From assembly GCA_947627615.1 (NCBI GenBank), contig CANQWS010000026.1, positions 1 through 43,179 on the forward strand: a DNA stretch of 43,179 bases, written 5' to 3'. Below the pieces are notes generated by a model. The model was given only the letters and a program-made list of their open reading frames with translations, ran no database searches and was not told the DNA's origin. The position numbers and the translations under genes are program-made. Origin of the DNA: an uncultured Muribaculaceae bacterium. GTDB taxonomy: Bacteria > Bacteroidota > Bacteroidia > Bacteroidales > Muribaculaceae. Each line of letters opens with the position of its first letter. Position 1 is the first letter of the stretch. Shown here in pieces: positions 7,001 to 16,000 of the stretch.

Positions 7001-10000
7001 TCTACGGATATTGTGCCGAGAACGTACGTTTCCCGGCGTTCGGACTCGTCAAGCAGCCTCTTGTTCGTTCTGATCTCGTTCTCGATGTTGAGAAGGACCT
7101 CCGTCAGCTCTCGCACGTCTCTGATATCCATGTCGCCAATCTGTTTCTTGGACAACCTGGCTAGCTTCTTCTCCGTGTTCGGATCCCGTATGAAGTCAGG
7201 ATCATAGTCATCCGAGTCCTGGTTGAACTTTGACTCGTACCACTCCTTTAACTCCTTAAGGTTCTTCACGGTCTTTGACGTCATTCTCACGCTGATGCCG
7301 TCCAGCTCCCCGATATACTGATCTATCAGGGCGCGGCTTACGCGGGGGAGCTTTGCGGCGTTCAGCCGCTGCACAACCTTCAGCAGCCGCTGCCTGTCCT
7401 TGCTTTCTGCCGCCCGTTCTCTCTGCCTTCTCTGGCGCGTCTGCAACCTTCTGACCTCTTCGGCACGCGACTCCCGCTCCTGCTCAAGCAGTTGCTTTAT
7501 CCGGTCGCGCTCTTCAGTGACGTATTTCAGGCGGGTCTCGGCGTCTGTTCTGCTTTGGTCTGCGCGGAACGCCTTCTCGGCAGCTTCTCTCCGTGCTGTT
7601 TCCACCTGGTCTGCCGCCGCCTCCTGGGCCTCTGCTACTGCCGCGTCCATGCGCTCCTGCGCTCTGTCTGCGAAGGTGGGTGCGGTCAGTCCTTCGGTCG
7701 CGGTCAGCTGGTCAATCACATAGTTCGCGATCTCTTCGGCGGCGTCGCGCAGGTGCCTGCGGTTCGGGTTGCCGTATATGGGTTTGAGGGCGTCAAGCTT
7801 GTCTGCGATCTCGATCAGCTGTTCTGCCTCGTTGGTGATCTCCGGGTCAAGCAGTCCGGGCATGCGCTGGAGCATTTCCTCGTAGAACGCGTCAACGGAG
7901 GTTCCTCCGGAATCAACCATTGTCAGTCTACCGAAGTAGCGGCGGCGGAAAGCAGAGTAGCCGTCAACCGTCTCAAACTGACCTTTGATCTCGTTCGGAA
8001 CATTGAATTTCATTCTGCGCACTATGCCGGTGAAGTCGCCGTACGTCTCCAGCATGTCTCCGTTCTTCAGCACGCTCGCAGACTCTGCGAGGCGCGTTCC
8101 GATCCGGGTAGCCATGTCGCGCGCGGTGTTGTCCAGCTTGTTTTCAAGCAGGTACTCGCCCAGCTTCTGCAGATCCGCAGTGAGTTCCGACGGTTTCAGA
8201 GTGCTGTCTGCCATAGAGATTGCGCTGCGGGCTACGGTTGTCATAGCTCTGTTCCACTTGGCCTTGCGTCCGGGTGTGGTCCTCACCTGGCGCTTCCAGT
8301 GGTCAACCTGCTCCTTTAGCCTTTCGTTCTCGCGGCGGAGGCGGTTCAACTCCTCGTCCTGCCTGTCGTTCTGCTGATTCCCGGTGGAACGGCGGGAGAA
8401 CCGCACGTCCGGCACTGAGTTCAGCTTCTCAAGGCGGTCCAGTGAGTTGCCTGCCTCATACATAACAGTCTGTATGCCGAGTTCGGACATCTTGTCCAGA
8501 AGTTCCTGACTGCTGTCGGAAGGTACTATGGCGGCTGCTACGGATTCCCAGCCAAGGGCATACTGAGGCTTTGCTTCAAAGTATCCTGTTGGAATAGCGG
8601 CTGCGGCCTTGTAAACAGCTTGGATCTCCTTTGCCAACTGCGTGCTGATCCTGTACCCGCTGTCCCTGAAGGTTCTTACGATGGCGTCTATTGTCCGGGT
8701 TGTCTTCGCTGCTTCCAGAAGTACGTCTTCTTCCTCAACCGGGTTATCAGGGTCAATCTGCCTTAGCTTGTCCAGCACCGAGTCTATCTGACTGTCTATT
8801 CTGGAAGTTACAGCGGCGTAGTCCTCTTCACTCAGCATTCTGAGGCGCCCGCTGTCCTTCCTTACTGCATCCAGAGATCTGTATGAGGGTGCTGTGAGGG
8901 CCTGCAGACTTTTTGCAGATGCTCCTTTCAGACCTTGCCCGCGTGCAGACTGCAACTCATTCATTGCCCTTGTGATATTCTCAAGGGTGTAGCTCCAGTG
9001 CGTCTCTGAAAAACTCCTGCTGTCACCTGACCATGTAAAGGTAGGCTCCCCATTGTAAATCCACTTGGTTTCCTCGACTCCGGAGAAGAACTCTTCCAGC
9101 CATGACGTGAAGGCATCCTTGTCTGTAGCGTCAATTATGGCCTGCTTCGTGGCTTCGTAGTCTGTCTGGGTTGTCTTTGTCTCTGGCCCGTTTTTGATAT
9201 AGTCCCCGACTGAATTCCAGACGCTCAGGGCCCTTAGCCTTGTTAATTGTTTAGGTGGCTTTCCGATGCTTTCCATGTAGCGGGTGTACGCGTCGCGTAT
9301 TCCTTCTTCCATGGATTCAAGTGAGATGTCGCGGTTGTTAAAGAAGTCATTCCCAAGCGCGGCGGCAATAAAGTCGTTTCTCCTGATTACGTCTTCGTTC
9401 AACCTCGTGACGACGGTTTTCTTTACCGGGTCTGGGACGGGCCTACCTGTATCCATCAGGAATAACTTCATTGTGTCTGGGTCTTTGGACAGCTTCTTAA
9501 TGCTACCTTCAACGCCGTGATCTTTCTCAATCGCTTCAGCCAGGTAGTTCCCGTAACTGTAGAGGGTTCTTGTGTCGTATTCTCCGAACCTGTTGAGCAT
9601 GTCGTTGTATCGGGCTGATACACGCTCTTCTGCCGCTTCGTCCACAGCATAGTCAACCTGGACTTGCCTGACAGTCGGAGTCCACGCATCTCCACCATAG
9701 ATTTTGTTTCCACTCCTGGCTTTCGGGTCAAATGACTCCTTCCTCATAATGAGGCTGATAGGGCCGTACTTTTCGTGCCCCTGTGTCGCCTTTACAATAG
9801 CGATACTCGGGGAAGGGAGCCCTCCAAGATCAGCAGACCGCAGGAAGTCTTCTGCATGGAGATTGTGTAGGGCAATGAGATCTTTAGACCTTTCGGCTGG
9901 CTTTCGCATGGAGAACCTGATATCCGGGTCCGCCGACGGCATCTTGTTCGTTACGCTTTTGACTTGGCTGGGGGAAAACGCGATATAGGTTTCTACCTTC

Positions 10001-13000
10001 CTGTTGAATACAGAACCATCAACAATAAGGTGTACTCCGTCGTACTCGCTCTTTGAGAAGTAATCGTCAAGCAGGCTCTTGGCATACCTTCTGGCAACAT
10101 CCTCTTCAGCCTTCCAGCGTTTCAGGATATCGTCCAGCCCTCCGTTGACCAGCTTCTCCGCTTCTTCCTCGGATATCTTCCCGGATACAAGGTCGTCGTA
10201 AAGCTCCTCGTACAGTGCGTCCGTTCTCACTTCCTCGGCGTCGTACTCTGCCTGGTACCTGGTTTCGATTGAGTTTATTGCTTCATCTGCCTCGGCATAC
10301 CCTGGGATGTGCTCTCTGTACCATTTGTTCAGGGCCTTCCTGTCGTGGATCGTAAGCGGGTTTGTTATGTTTGCGTACAGCTCCATCTGGGTGCTTCCAC
10401 CTATTCCTATGTCGTCCGGCGTAGGTTTCATGAAAATGCCAGATGGCGTTTCGCTGTCGTTTTGTCCGGCTCCTTTCCTGGTCGTGTCGAATACCGTGAA
10501 GTCTCCGCCGGTCTGGTGGTACAGAGTTCTGAGCGCTCCCCATTTGTCAATGGCTTTGCTGTCTTTGAAGAAGGAGCTTTGGCTCGCCGTGAGGTTCCTC
10601 CCTTTGCTGTCTTGGACCGGTCCTCCATTCTGTCGCAGGCTGAACCTGATGTCAGGATCTGACGTTGGGTTCTGGTTCGTAACGTTCTTGACCTGCTCGG
10701 GCGAGAAAATCACATAGCTTAATCCGCGGCTCTTGACTTCTTCTCCGTATCCGCCTGTTCCGCCTTCATCCAATATGAGGCCGTCGTAGTCGTACTCGTT
10801 CTCCTCTATGAAGTCCTGCAGGTCAATAGCGTCTGTCCAATCGGGAAGGCCAGAGTCAGCAAGAGGCGTTCTTGAATAGCTTCCGTAGAATTCATTCATG
10901 AAAATTCTGCGCTCTTTAGCTTTCCTGGTGTCAAACGGCTTTTTGATGTTCAAGTAAACCTCATATGTGCCTGGGCTGCTTGCAACTTTGCCTGGTTTCA
11001 GAGAACTTGCGGATGGATTCTGGTATACGTCGGCATATTCAGGTGCCGACGTGAAATAGCTGTAGGGGTGGAACTTGGTGAAGTCAGCAGTGGGGGTTCC
11101 GTGATACATGACCATGAGTCTTCCCTTGCTGTCCCGCACTTTGCTGTCTTTGAAGAACTGTGACTGGTTTGAGGTTAAGGCCCGACCTTTTGTGTCAGAC
11201 GTGGGTGCTGATCTCCTGCTGAACCTGACGTCCGGTATCTCGTTGACTTTCCTCGCGCGGTCTCCTTCCACTCTTTCGTTGTATGTGACCACATTCACGC
11301 CAGCGTTCTGCAGGCGCCTCAGCAGATTCTTCCCCTTCGCTAAACTTGTGCTCGGTGCAACAACGGAGAGCCACTCGCTTGTGGGGACGGCGCGGAACGC
11401 CTTCGCTTCATAGTATCTGGTCGGGAGGTTTCCGGCGTTTTTATACAGATCCTGGAGCCGCTTCGCAATTGTACTGCCTGTTTTCATGCCTTCTGCGGCG
11501 AAGGTCTTTGTGATGCTGTCGATGGTTCTTGGGCCCCTAGCTGCATCCATAATGAGTCTGGATACCTTTGCGAGTGTAGCCCCATCTCCCTTCTTCGCGC
11601 CGTTCGCCTCTGCTATTGCGTCGGCAACAGAGTGCAGCTCGGTGTCAACCTCTGTGAACCTTCTGGAGCTTTCCTCTTTGCCAAGACTTCCTATCCTTCC
11701 AGCGTCTCTCCGGGCCTCTTCCACTGTTGTGTACTCCGGCGAGGTTATTGCCTGAAGGTTTTCTGGCGTTGCATCCGTGAGCCATCCTCCCCTGTTTGGG
11801 ATATTGCTCAGGGCTTTTGCCAGGTTTTCAAGTGTAAGCTCGTATTCTTCCCCGGTGTAGTCTGATGATACAGTGCCTCTTCTGTCGTGGACCTGGTTTT
11901 CAAGCCATGCTCTGTACTCGTTCAGATCGAGTTTTGCGAGGACGGCCTTTTTAGTGGCTGCTCTGTCTACTCGCCTGATCGTCTGCTTGCCTCCGGTTTT
12001 CTCATAGTCCTTGACGTCCCTTGCCGCGGAGTAGAATCCCTTGTCCCGCGTGCTGCTGAACTCCTCCAGGCCGTTCTCTCTGGCGTAGGAGTTGTAGGCT
12101 TCCAGGAAGTCCTTCCCGTACTTGTAACCCCAGTCAAAGTCTGAGAAATCTTTTGTTATCGGGTATCTTGGGTCCCAGTCGAGCAAAGTTCCGAAGGAGC
12201 CGTCAAACCTGCTCAGGATTGCTTCGTACTTTGCAGCGTCCTCTTTGGATACAGTCTCTTTGGTTGTGGTCTTTGCAACTGTTTCTACCTGGATACGCTT
12301 TTCACCGGCGAGGAATGCGCGCATGACGTCAACATTCTCGCTCAGTTTATCGACCAGCTCGGCTGCGGTTTTCTTCCCGCTCTTGAGAGCTTTTTCAGCA
12401 TCTTTCAGCGCCTTTTCTGCTCTTGCGCTTACCTCTTCGTCTTCTATCAGTGAAGTGTCGTATAGTGCGTCCTCCTCGACTCCAGCCGGTTCCTCGTCGA
12501 TTGTTACATCTTCTATGGTTGGCGTGTAGGCGTCGGAGCCGTACAGGTGGTTCCTGCTGTCGGCCTCTGGGTCTATTGTGCTGCGGCCAAAGAGGATAGA
12601 TATTGGGCCGTATCCTCCGTGTTCCTGCCCGGCTCTGATCACGGCTATGCTCGGGGCGGCAAGCCCTCCGGATTCCAGCGCCGCGTCAAGGTCGCCCCAG
12701 TTTATGTTGTGAATTGCCACGAGGTCTCCGCTGTACTCGACGGGAGAGCGGAGGGAGAAACGAGTGCCGCTATTCTGCTGCGAACTGGACAGTTTTTGCG
12801 GCCCAGCCAGCACCGTTTTGTCGTCTCCCAAGTTTGGCGCCTTCTCTTTCCTCTGCTCTGCCGTCAGTTTCCTTCTGGCCTCGACGTCCCTTGCTTCAAT
12901 CTCTCCGGCGGTGTTCTTGTACAGGTCGTAGCTGCTTCTGCCTTTCAGGTCTTCTGCCTGCTTCTCAAGCGCTGCAATCTGGTCGTCGATTTCCTTCACG

Positions 13001-16000
13001 CCTGGGACAAGTTCGCGCTCGTTGGCTGCTACTTCGGCGGCGTGTTCCCGCACTGTCTGCTGCTTCGAGAATACCTTTCTCAGTGATTCCTCTCTGAATC
13101 TCTCCAGTGCGTCGCATATGTCTCCCTCTTTAGCCAGCTCGGCGAGCACCAGGTCTTCTCTGTCGCTCTTCAGCTTCTCGATCTTGCTGCCAAGAGCAAA
13201 CAGCCTGTCATCTTTCTCCTCGTCCCAATACCTGGGGCTCGCCCCTTTCGTGAATCCCTCGTACCTCTGGATTATGTGTTGGACTTCGTGTGCAAGCGTG
13301 TTGAGTAGCCGGTCAGTCATTCCGTACTGCTTCAGGTCCTTGTTGATTGCTATGACGTCGTTATACTCATCAAAGTAACCTTCGGTATTTTGCGGAAGGG
13401 CCTCAAATCGGACGGTGATATATTTCAGCCACGGATATGCCTTGAACAGTTCGCTGTGCCTGTAGATCATTTCCAGGTTTGCCGTCCCGTTCTCGACTCT
13501 ATCGAACCTGTTGTCGATTGCTTCACGCCAGATATCGTCCAGTGCTTCGAATTCCGCTTCGTCTGCGTCCGTCCACTCTACGTCCGGCATTGTAAGCGAC
13601 TCAACCTGCTTGTTCAGCAGCTCCTGTAGACGGTCGTATCCAGGATCCCCAATGAATTCTTCGTCGCCGTATTTGGTATAGGTCGCTCCGCTGTCGTCTA
13701 TCTCAAAGCGCCAGCGCCCGTCCATTCCCTTAAACCATCCGGTTTTACGGCGGATTGCGTCTGCGTCTGCCCCATTCGCAGCCATTCTCTTAGCCTCTTC
13801 CAGGGCTTTTTTGTCCGCCGTCCTTGCCTTCTCTCCGGCAAACGAGAACTTGGGCTTGGCCTCTTCACTCTTCGCCGCCGCTGCCTCCGCTTCTGCTTCT
13901 GCGTCGGTTATGCGGTCGGCCTCGGCCTCGCGGGCGCGCTGCCTTTCGGCGTTCTCCTTGCGGACCTCCTGGGTGGATTCCAGCGCAGCTACAAACCGGT
14001 CGTGCATCTCCTGCAACCGGTCGGACAGCTCCCGGTACTCGCTGATTTCATCGGCGGTCAGCTTTCCCTTTCCTCGGTGGGTGAACAGTCGCTGAATTTT
14101 TGTGATGAGGTCTTTGAGGGCATCGGCAAAGCGCTGGAGCGCGTTGCGGTCCTTCTTCGCGAACTGTTCAAGCTGCTCCTCGTTGCCCAGCAGGCGCCCG
14201 AAAGCATCCGCGACAGATTCTTCCGTGAGGTAGTCGAGGTCAATATTCTGATCTCGCGTTCCGTCCTGGTTTGTGTACCTGTCCGCGTGCTCCGACAGAA
14301 CCTCCCTAAAGGTCCCCTGCATATTCTCAACCACAAATTCTGCAAGAGAATTGTAGGCGGCAGGGTTGGCAAGTCGCACACTGTGCACAACCTCATGTGC
14401 AAAAGTGGTAAGAACCGGATCCACTGATTTTGAACTGATTTTGATGGTGTTGCTTTCAGCGTAGTATGCGCCGTCTGCGGCCACCGGGTTTCCGGCTTTG
14501 TCCGTGATGGTATCCACGAACTGCACGCGGACACCAGCTATCTGCGAGGCTTTGTCAAGGATCCTTGCCTGAGCGGTGGTCAAGCGTGCTTTCCGGTACT
14601 CGCTATCACGTACCACGCCGTATTTGGTTCCGGGCTTTATCCCAAGCAGAGCTTCCTGACCAGCTGTAATCGAGTCATTCTGCCCGGCATTGTACGCGGC
14701 GTTGAGCAGGGGCTGTGGCGCTCCTGCGTGCTGGCTCCGCACGTCCTTCCCGTTCAGGGAGGAGTTGTACACGTTGGCGAAGGTCTTGAACGCGGCGGTG
14801 GGGGATACCTGGCGCGCCATGTTCTCGTCATAGGCTGCTCTGAACGCCTGGCTCCCGGCTCTGCCAAGAGTCGTCGCCAGCCGCTCTGCTGTCTGCACGT
14901 CGTGCAGGGCCGTCGCGTCGGTGACTCCTTCGCGGAGGTTTATGGGTTGCGGCTGCGGCTGCGGCTGCTCCCGCTGCTGTACGGCCTCTGCCGCCGCTGC
15001 CTGAAGGGGCTCGGGGGTTGCTTGGGGGGTTGCCTCCGGCTGGATCTCCTCGCGGAGCTGGGGCTGCTGCTGTTGCAGGTTTTCCTGCGTTTCCACCTGC
15101 GCCTCCTGCCGGGGCGCGGGCAGTGCAAGCAAGGGCTGCTCCGACGCCTCCCGCGCTGCATCCTGCAGGGCTTCGCTCCTCCAATTATCTCTTTCAATCA
15201 TGGAGGACTCCAGCGAGTTAAGAATAGCAACCTTTACCTTGTTGACGGGCGTCGGGTCCAGTCCGTAGGTGTCGGTCTCGTCGATTGAGTGCCCGAGGAT
15301 GGTTTCCAGCCGCCTGGTTGCGTCCTGGTTATTGAGGATCCGGTTGGCAGTCTCGTCGGATATCTCGAAAGTGTCGCTGTTCTGCGCCTCTGCCATCGCG
15401 CTCCGGATGATCTCGCTCGCCACGACGCCGCGCGCGCGGTCCTGCCTGCTGGCGTCTCGCGTCCGCTGCTCTATAACGTCGTCGATTGAGGGCGGGTTAT
15501 AGGTCTGTATGGCCCCTTCGCTCGCGACGCGCTCCCGCTCGGCTTGCAACCATGCATCGTTCTGACGCTGCTGCTGCGCCTGGGCACGTGCCTGCTGCTG
15601 CGCCTGGTTCAGGCGTACGCCTTCCTGGAAGTTCTCGTAGAACGTTGCCGGGTTCTCGTCAAACCGGTCTGCATAGGTGGGCGTCGGAGGGATATCCGGG
15701 GGAGCAGGCAAGATCTGATCGTTCGGCTGGTCCGGGCCTCGCAGGGCGTCTCCTGCGGTTGAGAGCACCTGCGCGGGCGCGTCCATGAGCAGGCCGGATG
15801 CGGCACCCACGGCGAACTCGTACAGGGAATTGGATAGGGTCTCCTCAAGCGTGCCTCGGTCTCCGCCGTATATGCCTGCGGTGTTCAGGCCGTAGCGCAG
15901 CCAGTCTCCAACAAACTCCTCCAGACCTTCAGTTATGCCAGAGGCGCCAACGGTCAGCAGGCCTTGAATGGCCCTCTGGCCTACGTCTGTCTTTGCCAGC

